A DNA stretch of 64,000 nucleotides, taken from the NCBI RefSeq assembly GCF_024979315.1, contig NZ_JANLCK010000001.1:558001-622000 (forward strand). The letters run 5' to 3'. The stretch comes from Herbiconiux oxytropis. GTDB lineage: Bacteria > Actinomycetota > Actinomycetes > Actinomycetales > Microbacteriaceae. How positions within the stretch are numbered: position 1 is the first letter of the stretch; each line of letters starts with the position of its first letter. The notes under the pieces are model-generated. The model was given only the letters and a program-made list of their open reading frames with translations, was not told the origin of the DNA and did no database searches. Below are positions 1 to 10,980 of the stretch, piece after piece. Position numbers and translations under genes: made by a program.

Positions 1-97
1 CGCGGGCGGGGTAGCCGGGATCGCTCGAGGCTTCGAGGAGCGCCCGGAGGTTGGAGCCTCCCCCGGAGATCAGCACGAGGAGCGAGAGCACCGTCAC
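1..97 (-). CDS. purN: Phosphoribosylglycinamide formyltransferase, N-terminal part (runs off the window)
   Basis: Only the first 32 codons are visible, from a GTG at 97-95 to the window edge. The translated start contains the family motif ISGGGSNLRALLEA, which lies in the phosphate-binding region of PurN. This enzyme transfers a formyl group from 10-formyl-THF to GAR in de novo purine synthesis. The GTG overlaps the TGA stop of the upstream membrane-protein gene (GTGA), so the two are probably translationally coupled. The C-terminal majority lies outside the window. Confidence 0.85.
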   Translation of the reverse strand, partial: MTVLSLLVLISGGGSNLRALLEASSDPGYPAR

Positions 98-1359
98 AGT
101 GTATCGGCCGCGGCACTCCGGCTCACGTCGGCTCGGCGCACGGCCCCGGTGGCGAAGCCGAGCAGCATCGCCACGGTGAACTCGCCGAAGGCGCACAGCA
201 GAACCCACCCGGCATCGGGCCCCACGTCGGCGAGACGACCGGGCCCGGCGGCCCCCTGGGAGGCCAGGGCGAGCAGGGCGAGGATGCCCGCTCCGACCAC
301 TCCCGCGAGCGCGGCGGTGGCGAGGGTGCGCCGGAGGGCCCCCGCCCGCCCCTGCACTCTCTGTGTGAGCGCCGGTCGCAGCACGGCGGCGGCGAGGAAG
401 CCCGCGGCCACCGGGACGAGCAGCCCTACGAAGCCGAGAGCCGGAGTTCCCTCGGGCAGGGCGCCGAGCACGGGCAGCGCGGGAACCAGGCCGAGCTGGG
501 TGCCGAGCGGCGACACCGCCGACCCCGTGCCCAAGGCGAAGCCCGGGCCCACGAACCAGCTCGCCGTCCACACGATGAGGTTGGGCAGCAGCGCGAGCTG
601 CGCCAGGGTGAGGCTCACTCCCCCGAGCACCCCGGCCTGCAGCCCTTCGTAGAGGGCGACGATGGGCGAGAAGTTCGTCACGAGGATGAGGGCCATGGCG
701 AGGGCGGAGAAGCCCACGACCGCGGCGGCCGCGATCGTCCCTGCCCGGAGTGCCAGCCCCAGCAGGCCGCGATCCCGCTCGTCGAAACGCTCCACCGCCG
801 TGCGCCCGCGCATCCGGAGGACCGACGCCGGGCCGAACTCAGAAGAGGCGACGCGCCGGGGGTTCGTCGCGTAGCCCACGACGAGCCCGAGGGCGTAGAC
901 GAGGGCGGGGAGCACGGCGGCCTGCGGCAGAGCGGGCGCCGCGCCCTCGGCGGTGGAGCCGAGCGCCACGAGCAGGCCGAGGCCGGCGACGGCGAGCACA
1001 CCGGCCGCGCCACCGGTGACGGGATAGGGGGTGCCGCCCAGCCGGCGGCCCGAGCGCACTCCGAGCAGCACGGTCACGAGCGCGAGGCCGAGCGGTGCGA
1101 TGCCCACCGTGAACGGCACCTCGGCGCCTGCGACGCCGAGCTGCAGGGCGAGCGCCGGATCGATCGCGAGCGAGAGGTCGACGCCGTTGCCGAGCAGCCA
1201 GAGGTCGCCGGAGGCTCTCCAGAAGTCGAGCCAGTCGACCGCGAGCTCGAACTGGATGGCCCAGAGCAGCGTGAGCGGGATGAGCGGGATGCCGACTCCG
1301 ATCGCGACGACGATGAGGGCGTCGAGAGCGGCGAGCAGGGCGGTGACTGGGCGATTCAT
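94..1359 (-). CDS. perM: DUF6350 / PerM-like polytopic membrane protein
   Basis: This is a 421-residue, Ala/Leu/Gly-rich protein with about nine hydrophobic segments and few charged loops. The start is placed at the ATG at 1359, giving MNRPVTALLAAL; the longer upstream reading is rich in Arg and Pro and does not look like protein. The order sucC-sucD-(this gene)-purN matches that around mycobacterial PerM (Rv0955), a membrane protein linked to cell-division stability. Assignment rests on hydrophobicity and synteny because no catalytic motif is visible. It is probably cotranscribed with purN through the GTGA overlap. Confidence 0.65.
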   Translation of the reverse strand: MNRPVTALLAALDALIVVAIGVGIPLIPLTLLWAIQFELAVDWLDFWRASGDLWLLGNGVDLSLAIDPALALQLGVAGAEVPFTVGIAPLGLALVTVLLGVRSGRRLGGTPYPVTGGAAGVLAVAGLGLLVALGSTAEGAAPALPQAAVLPALVYALGLVVGYATNPRRVASSEFGPASVLRMRGRTAVERFDERDRGLLGLALRAGTIAAAAVVGFSALAMALILVTNFSPIVALYEGLQAGVLGGVSLTLAQLALLPNLIVWTASWFVGPGFALGTGSAVSPLGTQLGLVPALPVLGALPEGTPALGFVGLLVPVAAGFLAAAVLRPALTQRVQGRAGALRRTLATAALAGVVGAGILALLALASQGAAGPGRLADVGPDAGWVLLCAFGEFTVAMLLGFATGAVRRADVSRSAAADTL

Positions 1360-1440
1360 GCGTGGCGAGCCTACCTCTCGAGCCGCGCCATTCCCGTGCG
1401 GCACGCGCCCCCTGTCAGGGAGCACTCGAAAGACCCGCCG

Positions 1441-1962
1441 TCAGTGCAGGATGACCTTGAGCATGATGACGGCGAGTCCCACGAGCCCCGTGGCCAGCCC
1501 GCCGGCGATGCTCGCGTACCAGCGGGCACCGCGCTCGGCGAAGGCGAGGGTGCCGAGACCCGCGAGCAGCAGCACGCTCACGAGGAGCGCCAGCTGGTAG
1601 GCGAGGCGCTCGGGCAGCACGCCGCTCGCTCCCAAGGAGAGCACGAGGATCGGCAGGATGGCCGAGACGGGCAGTCCGGCCGCGTGGCGCACGGCGCGAG
1701 CGAGAGCCTCCCCCACCGGGATCTCGACCCCGTTGCGCCGGCCGTGCGTGGCGACGGTCGCGGCGAAGACGTGCGCGATCCAGAACACGAAGACCGTGAC
1801 CGAGACGGAGGTGATCATGTCGAAGTCGGTCTCGCCGTCCTCGATCAGCACGATCAGGGCGCTGACGATGATGGTCCCGTAGATCGACTCGGGCGTCACG
1901 AACTCATGCCGCAGCCGCCGCCACAGCCCCCCGACGGCCGCCGCCTCATTCACCTTCGTCAC
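1441..1962 (-). CDS. Unknown membrane protein, about four transmembrane segments
   Basis: I do not recognise this 173-residue protein. It has a short charged N-terminus and hydrophobic stretches around residues 28-42, 48-68, 95-115 and 120-165. The segments contain ordinary Leu/Val/Ala helices with no obvious transport or enzyme signature. The start drawn is a GTG at 1962 with no convincing Shine-Dalgarno sequence; a second GTG three codons later is an alternative. It sits between sucD and perM in the same direction and may belong to that unit. It could be an envelope or stress-associated protein, but nothing visible decides this. Confidence 0.6.
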   Translation of the reverse strand: MTKVNEAAAVGGLWRRLRHEFVTPESIYGTIIVSALIVLIEDGETDFDMITSVSVTVFVFWIAHVFAATVATHGRRNGVEIPVGEALARAVRHAAGLPVSAILPILVLSLGASGVLPERLAYQLALLVSVLLLAGLGTLAFAERGARWYASIAGGLATGLVGLAVIMLKVILH

Positions 1963-2108
1963 GCAACGATTCTGTCAGACCCCCGCAGCCAGAGGCCCCG
2001 CTGTCGTCGTGACGGGCCGTACCCGACGACCCGGAGTGAGCGCGCGGCCGCACGCGAACAGGTCGCCCGCGCCGCAGAGGCGGCGGCGCGGCCCACCAGA
2101 ACCGCGGC

Positions 2109-2141
2109 CCGGTGAGACCGCGCGAAGCACGGTCCCACCGG
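2109..2141 (-). terminator. Stem-loop just downstream of sucD
   Basis: CCGGTGAGACCG and CGGTCCCACCGG form a 12-position stem with one mismatch and a 9-base loop. It starts six bases after the sucD stop. There is no U-tract, as is common in high-GC actinobacterial terminators. It probably ends the sucCD transcript. Confidence 0.5.
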
Positions 2142-2147
2142 GGAATA

Positions 2148-3062
<915 letters not shown>

Positions 3063-3066
3063 CTAC

Positions 3067-4236
3067 TTACTTCGCAGCGTGGGCGAGCTCGGCGGCCTTG
3101 TCGGCGCCGTCGTCCATGGTCAGGGCCAGGGTCACGAGCGGGTGCGCGGCCTTCTCGAGGATGGCGCGGCCCTCCTCGACCTTGTTGCCGTCGAGTCGCA
3201 CCACGAGGGGCTTGGTGGCGGTGTCGCCGAGCACCTCGAGGGCGCCGACGATGCCGTTCGCCACGGCGTCGCAGGCGGTGATGCCGCCGAAGACGTTCAC
3301 GAACACACTCTTGACCTGCGGGTCGCCGAGGATGACGTCGAGACCGTTGGCCATCACCTGGGCGGAGGCTCCGCCGCCGATGTCGAGGAAGTTGGCGGGC
3401 TTGACCCCGCCGTGCTTCTCGCCGGCGTAGGAGACGACGTCGAGCGTCGACATCACGAGCCCCGCGCCGTTGCCGATGACGCCGACCTCGCCGTCGAGCT
3501 TGACGTAGTTGAGGTCGTTCTTCTTGGCCTTGGCCTCGAGCGGGTCGGCCGCGTCGGCGTCTTCGAGCGCCTCGTGGCCCGGGTGACGGAAGCCGGCGTT
3601 CTCGTCGAGCGAGACCTTGCCGTCGAGGGCGATGATGTCGCCCTCCTCGGTGAGCACGAGCGGGTTGACCTCGACCAGCGTCGCGTCCTCGCCCTTGTAG
3701 ACCTCCCACAGCTTCACGAAGACGGGGGCGACCTTCTCGATCAGCTCCTCCGGGAACTTCGCGTCGACGGCGATCTGCTTCGCGGTCTCGAGGTCGATGC
3801 CCTTGATCGGGTCGACCTCGATGCGGGCGAGGGCCTCGGGGCGCTCGACGGCGAGCTGCTCGATCTCCATGCCGCCCTCGTAGCTCGTGAGCGAGAGGTA
3901 GGAGCGGTTCGCCCGGTCCAGCAGCACCGAGAAGTAGAACTCCTGGGCGATGCGGGCGCCACCGGCGACCATGACGCGCTTGACGACGTGGCCCTTGATG
4001 TCGAGGCCGAGGATCGACTTCGCGGCCTCCTCGGCCGCATCGGCGTCCTTCGCGACCTTGACGCCGCCGGCCTTTCCGCGGCCGCCCACCTTGACCTGGG
4101 CCTTCACCACGGTGACGCCGCCGAGCTTCTCGGCTGCGGCCCTCACGTCTTCAGGAGTGTCGGCGATGATGCCGGGCAGAACCGGCACGCCGTAGCTTTC
4201 GAAGAGGTCTCGGGCTTGGTACTCGAATAGATCCAC
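3067..4236 (-). CDS. sucC: Succinyl-CoA synthetase (ADP-forming), beta subunit
   Basis: This is a 389-residue protein. It has an N-terminal ATP-grasp fold (residues 1-235, beginning [19 protein letters not shown]), with the nucleotide-binding lysines in [18 protein letters not shown], and a C-terminal CoA-ligase domain containing [10 protein letters not shown]-like residues ([12 protein letters not shown]). The start is the GTG at 4236, preceded by GGAAG at good spacing. The frame stays open far upstream, but that extension is low-complexity Arg/Ala and antisense to a real gene. It is the first gene of sucCD. Confidence 0.96.
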   Translation of the reverse strand: MDLFEYQARDLFESYGVPVLPGIIADTPEDVRAAAEKLGGVTVVKAQVKVGGRGKAGGVKVAKDADAAEEAAKSILGLDIKGHVVKRVMVAGGARIAQEFYFSVLLDRANRSYLSLTSYEGGMEIEQLAVERPEALARIEVDPIKGIDLETAKQIAVDAKFPEELIEKVAPVFVKLWEVYKGEDATLVEVNPLVLTEEGDIIALDGKVSLDENAGFRHPGHEALEDADAADPLEAKAKKNDLNYVKLDGEVGVIGNGAGLVMSTLDVVSYAGEKHGGVKPANFLDIGGGASAQVMANGLDVILGDPQVKSVFVNVFGGITACDAVANGIVGALEVLGDTATKPLVVRLDGNKVEEGRAILEKAAHPLVTLALTMDDGADKAAELAHAAK

Positions 4237-4473
4237 GCTGGTCTTCCAATCCGCTTTCAACTCGTCGTCCCGGAGGGAAAAACGGGACATGACAAACGGC
4301 GCGACGAAAGGGATGCCCCCTCCATCGCTCCGGACACCATCTAGCATTCTACCCCCCGGAGCGCGTGCTGCCGCGCGGTCGTCTGCTCCTCCCCAGCGGG
4401 CTTCCGGGACGCGTTCCTCCACAGAAGGGGCGTCAGCGCTCCACGGTCGGGGTCTCCTCGCGAAGCTGTCCGC

Positions 4474-6489
4474 ATGAACCCGCGCCCTCGCTCTCGCCCC
4501 CTCCTCCATGTCCTCCGTCTCGTCGGCCTCCTCATCGCCGGCCTGCTGACGGCACCGCTCGCGCTCGCGCTCGGCAGCAGCACCGCCTTCGCCGCGGAGG
4601 CCGTCTCCCACGGCCAGGGGGTCCTCTGGTCGAAGGACCACACCTCCTGGCTCGGCAACTACCTGCTCGACGACGGGCGGCACGGCTACTGCATCGACGT
4701 CGAGAAGCCCCCGCCGCTCGGGGCGGCCGTCGACTACCTCCCTGGCACCTCGGCGGCGTGGTTCGGCGCCGACGACTCGGCACGGCTCGCCTTCATCTCC
4801 CGGGAGTGGGGCGCTCCGGGCGATCCGCTCACGGCCGCCGCCGCGCAGCTCGCGACTTGGACGATCACGGGCCTCGCCGGACGCGACCAGGCGTTCTTCG
4901 CTCAGCGGGCCAACGCCGACGCCGACCTCGTCGTCTCCGCCGCGAACCACATGCTGCGCGTCGCCGACGGCGCGGGCGGGGCCTCCCGCGGCGTCTCGGC
5001 CTCGGTGACGCTCGACCTCGACGGGCCGGGCGGCCGGGTGGTCTCCGATCTCGTCGTCGACCACCTCGGGGGTGCCCGGTCACCCGCGCCGGGGTCGTTC
5101 ACCGGATCGGCCACCCTCCGCGGTGCGACCTTCCCCGACGGCCGGAGGACGGGCGCGATCGGCAATGGCGTGGCCCTCGCCATCGTCCCGGACCAGCGCG
5201 GGGCGACCGAGCAGGTGTCCATCGACGTCGTCTTCGAGGGCCTGCCGTTCGGGGCCGACTACCGACTCGGCCGCAGCACGGGCGACACGCAGAGCCTCCT
5301 GGTCACGGAGCCCTACGACGCCCGGGCGGAGGCTTCCGCCACGGCGAGCGCCCCGAGCGAGCTCCCGTTCGCACCCCGGGTGGTCACGGCCACGAGCGAG
5401 GCCGTGGCGGCCCCCGGCGCAGAGCTGACCGACATCCTGACGGTCTCGGCGCATCCGCAGTCGCCCACCGGCTCCGAGTGGGGTGTGTTCGAAGCGCGCG
5501 ACGGCTCGCTGCAGCCCATTCCGGTTGTGGTCGAGAGCGTGCTCTGGGGGCCGTTCGGCAGCCTGCCGGAGCCGTCACCGCGTGCTCCCGCGGATGCGCC
5601 GCGCGTGTGCACCGTCGAGCTCCGCATCGAGGGTGGCCCCGGCACCTACCGCACGCCTCCGTGCACTCTCACCACGCCGGGGTACTACGTCTGGACGGAC
5701 TCGATCGATCCCGCGCGCACACCTCGCTCGCAGGGCGGCGACAGGCTTCGGCCCTGGACCTCGGAGTTCGGCGCGGCCCCCGAGACCACCCTCGTGCCGG
5801 CCTCGCCGGAGGTGAGCACGGTGGCATCGCAGCACCGGCTCGATGCTCCCGGATGCGTGAGTGACGCTCTCGCTATCCGCGGGCTCCCTGAGGGCACCAC
5901 CCCCATCGCCGTCGTCTCCACTCTGATAGGCCCCCTCACCGAGACTCCACCGGCCGGGGAGACCCCGCCGGATTGGCGCAGCTCCCCGGTGGTGGGAGAG
6001 GTCACCACGATGGTCGCCGCCGACGGCACCCACGAGTCCCCGTGCATCCCGGTCACCACCCCCGGCTTCTACTACTTCGTGTTCGCCTCCCCCGGCTCAT
6101 CCGGCGCCGCGTCCAGCCGAGCTTCGGGCGGCGCCTCCCCCGAGAACACCCTGCACGAGCCCACCCTGTCGGCGGCCTTCACGGAGCCGCTCGTGCCACC
6201 CTTCTCCGACACGCGGGTGCACGAGTCGGAGTCGCTCGAGTTCCGGTCGCCGCCGATCTCTCCGCCGCCTTCGTCGCCGCCCGTCACTCCCCCGGCCGAC
6301 GCACCGCCCGCCATCGTCCCGCCCGTGCTTCCACCGTCGGCGCCTCCCGAGGCTCCGCCCACGAGCGCTCGAGCACAGCTCCCGCGCACGGGCACGACTC
6401 CACCCTCCGCAGTCACGACCGCGGTCACGATCGTCGCGATCATGGCCGGCCTCGCCGGACTCGGCGTGGCACTTCGGCGACGCTCATGA
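4474..6489 (+). CDS. LPXTG-anchored surface protein with probable Cys-Gln thioester domain
   Basis: This is a 671-residue exported protein. A signal peptide covers residues 1-40 (cleavage predicted after AFA). The N-terminal domain carries the two hallmarks of thioester adhesin domains: Cys73 in GYCIDVE and Gln125 in AAQLATW. Such domains can form an internal Cys-Gln thioester able to bond covalently to host or environmental amines. Two similar Cys-containing beta-rich regions follow (about 310-455 and 455-570), then a Pro-rich stalk (about 590-635), the sortase motif LPRTG (636-640), a hydrophobic helix and an RRRS tail. It stands alone, divergent from sucC, and no sortase gene is in the window. 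Ligand and expression are unknown. Confidence 0.8.
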   Translation: MNPRPRSRPLLHVLRLVGLLIAGLLTAPLALALGSSTAFAAEAVSHGQGVLWSKDHTSWLGNYLLDDGRHGYCIDVEKPPPLGAAVDYLPGTSAAWFGADDSARLAFISREWGAPGDPLTAAAAQLATWTITGLAGRDQAFFAQRANADADLVVSAANHMLRVADGAGGASRGVSASVTLDLDGPGGRVVSDLVVDHLGGARSPAPGSFTGSATLRGATFPDGRRTGAIGNGVALAIVPDQRGATEQVSIDVVFEGLPFGADYRLGRSTGDTQSLLVTEPYDARAEASATASAPSELPFAPRVVTATSEAVAAPGAELTDILTVSAHPQSPTGSEWGVFEARDGSLQPIPVVVESVLWGPFGSLPEPSPRAPADAPRVCTVELRIEGGPGTYRTPPCTLTTPGYYVWTDSIDPARTPRSQGGDRLRPWTSEFGAAPETTLVPASPEVSTVASQHRLDAPGCVSDALAIRGLPEGTTPIAVVSTLIGPLTETPPAGETPPDWRSSPVVGEVTTMVAADGTHESPCIPVTTPGFYYFVFASPGSSGAASSRASGGASPENTLHEPTLSAAFTEPLVPPFSDTRVHESESLEFRSPPISPPPSSPPVTPPADAPPAIVPPVLPPSAPPEAPPTSARAQLPRTGTTPPSAVTTAVTIVAIMAGLAGLGVALRRRS

Positions 6490-6521
6490 CGGCCGCGACG
6501 ATGCAACCGCGTCTCCGAGGG

Positions 6522-8942
6522 TCAGAGCTTCTCGATGGGGGCGATCTTGATCAGGAGCTTCTTGGGCCCAGCCGACTCGAAGCTGACGTGCGCCACGCGC
6601 TTCGAGCCCTCGCCCGTGACCTGGTTCACCCGGCCCTCGCCGAAGTCGGTGTGCGTGATGCGGTCACCGGGAACGAGTTCGAGATCGCCGTTGTCGCGCA
6701 CCTGACCGGTCACGCGGTTGGCCCACTCGGTCTTCTGCCTGGGTGGCGCGGGAGGCAGCCCGAAGGTCGAGTCACTGTTCCAGCGCGATCCCGAACCACC
6801 GCCGGAGCCGCCGTACGAACGGCCGCGCGAGGCGTTCAGCGCGCGGGGCTCCGTGCCGCCGCGCGAGGTCGCCATCCCGGGCGACTGGATCCAGTCCATG
6901 AGCTCGGCCGGAATCTCCTGCAGGTAGCGACTCGGCATCGCCACGGCGGTCTCGCCGAACTGCGCCCTCGTCATCGCGAGCGAGATGAACAACCGCTTCC
7001 GCGCACGGGTGATGCCCACGTAGAACAGCCGGCGCTCCTCGGCCGGCCCACCGGGCTCACTCGCCGACATGCGGTGCGGCAGCAGATCCTCTTCGACACC
7101 GGTGAGGAACACCGCGTCGTACTCGAGCCCCTTCGCCGTGTGCAGGGTCATCAGCGACACGGTTCCGCTCGAGTCGTCGAGGTCGTCGACCGCCGCCACG
7201 AGCGACACCTCGGTGAGGAAGTCGATCAACGTGCCATCGGGGTTGTTGCGGTTGAACTCCTTGGTCACCGCCAGCAGCTCCTCCACGTTCTCGGCCCTGG
7301 CCTCGTCCTGCGGGTCGCGGCTGGCACGGAGCATCGTGACGTAGTTGCTCTTCTCCATCAGCAGGGCGAGCACCTCGCTCACCGGCGCCTCACCGCCGGG
7401 TCGCTCGGGGTCGGCGAGCGCCGTCGCCTCGTCGAGCAGCCCGGCCAGCTGCAGGATGGCGGCCGTGACCTTGGGCCCGAGCCCGAGCTCGCTCGCCCGG
7501 CGCATCGCGTCCCGGTAGCCGATGCCCTCGCGTTCGGCGAACGAGGCGAGCTGCGTCTCGGTGGCGGGGCCGATGCCGCGCTTGGGGGTGTTGAGGATGC
7601 GGCGGAGGGCGAGGGCATCGAACGGGTTCGCCACGCTCGTGAGATACGCCATCGCATCCTTGATCTCGGCCCGCTCGTAGAACTTCGTGCCGCCGAGCAC
7701 CCGGTACGGCAGTGCCGAACGGATGAAGATCTCCTCCAGAGCACGCGTCTGCGAGTTGGTGCGGTAGAACACGGCGATCTGGTTGTAGGCCATCCCACCT
7801 TCGCGCAGCTTCGCGATCTCGTCGGCCACGAACTGCGCCTCGTCGTGCCCCGAGTAGCCCGTGAAGCCCACGATCTTCTCCCCGTCGCCCACGGCGGTCC
7901 AGAGCTTCTTGTCCTTGCGGTCGAAGTTGTTCGAGATCACGGCGTTCGCGGCCGAGAGGATGTTCTGGGTGGAGCGGTAGTTCTGCTCGAGCAGCACCAC
8001 CCGCGCACCGGGGAAGTCGCGCTCGAACTCCACGATGTTGCGGATGTCGGCACCGCGGAACGCGTAGATCGACTGGTCGGAGTCGCCCACCACGGTGAGC
8101 GAGGCGCCCCCGCCGCCGAACGAGGAGAGCCCGGAGAGCTCGTTGGACTCCGGCGGCCGGGTGAGCTCGCGGATGAGGGCGTACTGCGCGTGGTTGGTGT
8201 CCTGGTACTCGTCCACGAGGATGTGCCGGAAGCGGCGCTGGTACTTCTCCGCCACCTGGGGGAACGCGCGGAACAGGAACACCGTCTGGCTGATCAGGTC
8301 ATCGAAGTCGAAGGCGTTCGCATCGCGAAGCGCCCGCGAGTAGGCACGGAAGACCTCCACGAACATCGCGTCCTGCGGGTCGGAGAAGTTGGCCTGGCGC
8401 GCATAGCTGTCGGCGTCGCTCAGCTCGTTCTTGAGCTTGGAGATCTTGCCGGTGACCTGCGCCACCGTGAAGCCGAAGGCGTCGGCCTGCAGGTCTTTGA
8501 TGATGCGCTTGACCAGCGCCCTGGAGTCCTGCGAGTCGTAGATCGTGAAGCTCTTGGTGAAGCCGAAGTTCTCGGCCTCCCGGCGGAGGATTCGCACGCA
8601 CGCCGAGTGGAACGTGGAGATCCACATGCCCTCGGCCACCTGGCCGAGGAGGTGCCCCACCCGCTCGCGCATCTCGGCGGCAGCCTTGTTGGTGAAGGTG
8701 ATGGCGAGGATCTGGCTCGGCCACGCCTCGTTGTTCCGGATGAGGCTCGCGATGCGGTGCGTGAGCACGCGCGTCTTGCCACTGCCGGCGCCGGCCACGA
8801 TGAGCAGGGCGGGGCCGCGGTGCACGACCGCCTCGCGCTGCTCGGGATTGAGCCCGTCGAGCAGCTCGTCGTCATCGTCGAATCGGGAGTCGCCGACCAC
8901 GACGGGGGTGATGCGCGGGTTCGATTCGGTGGTGTCGCTCAT
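6522..8942 (-). CDS. pcrA: ATP-dependent DNA helicase PcrA/UvrD
   Basis: This is an 806-residue superfamily 1A 3'-5' helicase acting in nucleotide-excision repair and replication-transcription conflict. The Q-motif region LNPEQREAV is near residue 31. Walker A GAGSGKT is at 51-57, the DEYQDT Walker B is in the first third, and TLHTAKGLEYD and GITRARKRL are in the C-terminal half. The last 70 residues, after a Gly/Ser-rich linker, resemble the PcrA C-terminal domain that contacts RNA polymerase (GDRITHTDFGEGRV). It is convergent with the surface-protein gene. Confidence 0.95.
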   Translation of the reverse strand: MSDTTESNPRITPVVVGDSRFDDDDELLDGLNPEQREAVVHRGPALLIVAGAGSGKTRVLTHRIASLIRNNEAWPSQILAITFTNKAAAEMRERVGHLLGQVAEGMWISTFHSACVRILRREAENFGFTKSFTIYDSQDSRALVKRIIKDLQADAFGFTVAQVTGKISKLKNELSDADSYARQANFSDPQDAMFVEVFRAYSRALRDANAFDFDDLISQTVFLFRAFPQVAEKYQRRFRHILVDEYQDTNHAQYALIRELTRPPESNELSGLSSFGGGGASLTVVGDSDQSIYAFRGADIRNIVEFERDFPGARVVLLEQNYRSTQNILSAANAVISNNFDRKDKKLWTAVGDGEKIVGFTGYSGHDEAQFVADEIAKLREGGMAYNQIAVFYRTNSQTRALEEIFIRSALPYRVLGGTKFYERAEIKDAMAYLTSVANPFDALALRRILNTPKRGIGPATETQLASFAEREGIGYRDAMRRASELGLGPKVTAAILQLAGLLDEATALADPERPGGEAPVSEVLALLMEKSNYVTMLRASRDPQDEARAENVEELLAVTKEFNRNNPDGTLIDFLTEVSLVAAVDDLDDSSGTVSLMTLHTAKGLEYDAVFLTGVEEDLLPHRMSASEPGGPAEERRLFYVGITRARKRLFISLAMTRAQFGETAVAMPSRYLQEIPAELMDWIQSPGMATSRGGTEPRALNASRGRSYGGSGGGSGSRWNSDSTFGLPPAPPRQKTEWANRVTGQVRDNGDLELVPGDRITHTDFGEGRVNQVTGEGSKRVAHVSFESAGPKKLLIKIAPIEKL

Positions 8943-8954
8943 GCTCCGCCAAGT

Positions 8955-9968
8955 CTAGGCCGCACCTCCGACAGCGCTGCGAGCGGCCACCGCGAGATCG
9001 GGCTGGTCGGCGAAGACTCCGTCGACGCCGGTGGCGAGGATCTCCTGGAACTCCTCCTCCCACCGGCCGAACGCCGCCTTGTCATGACCGAGCCTGAAGT
9101 TGCGGGGCAGAAAGCGGTTCTCGGCCCGGAGCGTCCAGGTGAACACCTCGAGTCCGGCCGCGTGGGCCCGGTCGACGACGTCGGATGCGCCGTGGGAGAC
9201 GCCGAGCAGGTCGCGAGGGAGGATGGTCGCCTTGTCCACGCTGATGCCGTCGACGGATTCCGCGAGCGAGCGCAGGCCGGAGTCGGTGAGCTGGTCGGCG
9301 TAGCCGGGCGCGGCGGTGCCGAGCCGTGCCAGGAGGTCGAACGCCGTCCCGGAGTCCTCCAGCAGGTAGATCCAGCGGGCGTCGAGCCCGGTCGCCTGGA
9401 GCTCCCCGAGCACCGTCTGCTCGAACGACTCGACGGTGAGTCTCTCGCGACCGATGCGCCCCCAGCCGGCCTCGTCGATCTCGTGGGCCACGGCCTCCGC
9501 GAGCGCGAGGCCTGCGGCCGAGAAGTGGGTGCCGTGCTTGAGCTCCACCACCGCTCCGCCTCCCGCCTCCTCGGCGATGCGCAGCACGTCACGGAGCCTC
9601 AGCAGCCCGAAGCGCCCGTCGAAGCTCGCGCTCGAGGGCCGGATGCCGGGCAGCCGCTCGATGGCGCGGAGCGTCTGCAGCTCGGGCCAGGTGAAGTCCT
9701 CGGTGAACCAGCCCGTGTGGGCGACGCCGTCCACCTCACGGGTCGTCCGCCTGTCGGCGAACTCGGCGCGGGAGGCCACGTCCGTGGTGCCCGAGATCTC
9801 GTTCTCGTGCCGCACGACCGGCACGCCGTCCCGCGAGAGCACCACGTCGGGTTCGACCGCGTCGGCTCCGAGCGCGAACGCCAGTTCGTAGGCCGAGGCG
9901 GTGTGCTCCGGGCGGTAGCCGCTGGCACCGCGGTGCCCGATGACGAGTGTCTGCTGATCCACGCTCAC
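8955..9968 (-). CDS. Glycerophosphodiester phosphodiesterase family protein
   Basis: This 337-residue TIM-barrel protein has GDPD hallmarks: GHRGASGYRPEHT at 11-23 (His12, Arg13), the metal-binding VEPDV segment near 38-42 and the second catalytic histidine in PVVRHENEI. GDPD enzymes hydrolyse glycerophosphodiesters to sn-glycerol 3-phosphate and an alcohol. No signal peptide is visible, so a cytoplasmic location is likely. It lies 12 bases upstream of pcrA and may be cotranscribed with it. A glycerol-3-phosphate dehydrogenase (glpD) is also in the window but not adjacent. Confidence 0.9.
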   Translation of the reverse strand: MSVDQQTLVIGHRGASGYRPEHTASAYELAFALGADAVEPDVVLSRDGVPVVRHENEISGTTDVASRAEFADRRTTREVDGVAHTGWFTEDFTWPELQTLRAIERLPGIRPSSASFDGRFGLLRLRDVLRIAEEAGGGAVVELKHGTHFSAAGLALAEAVAHEIDEAGWGRIGRERLTVESFEQTVLGELQATGLDARWIYLLEDSGTAFDLLARLGTAAPGYADQLTDSGLRSLAESVDGISVDKATILPRDLLGVSHGASDVVDRAHAAGLEVFTWTLRAENRFLPRNFRLGHDKAAFGRWEEEFQEILATGVDGVFADQPDLAVAARSAVGGAA

Positions 9969-10109
9969 ACGCTACGCGCCGGGGCAGCATGGTGTTCGCC
10001 CAGGGCGTTCAGATCCGCTGGAATCCGGCGGACTACCAGCGAATCGCGGGGAGCGGTGCACTACCCTGGGAGCACCACGTTCACGTTCCCACGACAGATT
10101 GAGACTGAC

Positions 10110-10931
10110 ATGGCCGGCCCCGCGTCCTCCAGCAATCCCGCCTTCTCCCGCAACCCCGTGTTCAACGGCAAGGAGGTGCAGAACATCTCGGCCGAGGGGC
10201 TGCAGACGATGTTCGACAAGCCTGCCGCGACGCCGTCCCAGACCGACCGGATGAGCTACGACGGTGTCATCCTCAAGACGGCCGGCATGTTCGTGGTGCT
10301 CCTGGTCACGGCCACTGTGAGCTTCCTGACCAACCAGCCCCAGCCCACCGCCCTCGGCATGGGCCTCACGTTCGGGGGCGCCATCATCGGCCTCGTGCTG
10401 GGCCTCGTCAACGCGTTCAAGCGGGAGCCCTCGGTTCCGCTGATCATGCTCTACGCGGCGTTCCAGGGTCTGTTCATCGGCGGCATCTCGAGCGTCTTCG
10501 AGTCGCAGTGGTCCGGAATCATCGTGCAGGCCGTGCTCGCCACCCTCGCGGTGTTCGGCGTCACCCTCGCCCTCTTCGCGAGCGGCAAGATCCGCGCCTC
10601 CAAGCGGGCCACCAAGGTCTTCCTGATCGCGATCATCGGCTACGGGCTGTTCTCGCTGCTCAACTTCGTGCTCATGATCACGGGCGTCGTCGACGACCCG
10701 TGGGGCCTGCGCGGAGCGACCATCGGCGGCTTCCCGATCGGCATCGTCATCGGCCTGTTCGCCGTGCTCCTCGCGGCCTACTCGCTCGTGCTCGACTTCG
10801 ACTCCATCCAGCGTGGCGTCAAGAGCGGTGCTCCCCGCAAGTACGAGTGGTCGGGCGCCTTCGGCCTCGTCCTCACGCTCATCTGGCTCTACCTCGAGCT
10901 CCTTCGCATCATCGCCATCTTCCGCAACTAG
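10110..10931 (+). CDS. Bax inhibitor-1 / YccA family membrane protein
   Basis: This 273-residue protein has a soluble N-terminus of about 55 residues followed by seven hydrophobic segments. The end is characteristic of the actinobacterial branch: LVLDFDSIQRGVKSGAPRKYEW followed by LYLELLRIIAIF. Members are proposed to be pH-dependent calcium-leak channels, but the bacterial role is unsettled. The start is the ATG at 10110; upstream reading in this frame is low-complexity and antisense to pcrA. It is divergent from the GDPD gene. Its TAG stop is in frame with the following gene. Confidence 0.9.
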   Translation: MAGPASSSNPAFSRNPVFNGKEVQNISAEGLQTMFDKPAATPSQTDRMSYDGVILKTAGMFVVLLVTATVSFLTNQPQPTALGMGLTFGGAIIGLVLGLVNAFKREPSVPLIMLYAAFQGLFIGGISSVFESQWSGIIVQAVLATLAVFGVTLALFASGKIRASKRATKVFLIAIIGYGLFSLLNFVLMITGVVDDPWGLRGATIGGFPIGIVIGLFAVLLAAYSLVLDFDSIQRGVKSGAPRKYEWSGAFGLVLTLIWLYLELLRIIAIFRN

Positions 10932-10980
10932 CCGCTCCGGCCGAGCGCAGAAGCACCGGCGGAAGCCATAGACAGCCACG

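Noticed and set aside
4346-4351. TAGAAT as a -10 box for sucC
   Set aside because: No -35-like hexamer lies at suitable spacing, so I did not list a promoter.
4237-5064. Upstream extension of sucC to a 665-residue protein
   Set aside because: The added part is antisense to the surface-protein gene and matches no SucC; the GTG at 4236 with GGAAG gives the normal 389 residues.
5973-10109. A plus-strand open frame of more than 1,300 codons running into the Bax-inhibitor gene
   Set aside because: It is antisense to pcrA and the GDPD gene, has shadow-type composition (Arg, Gly, His, Leu repeats), and only its last 273 codons look like protein.
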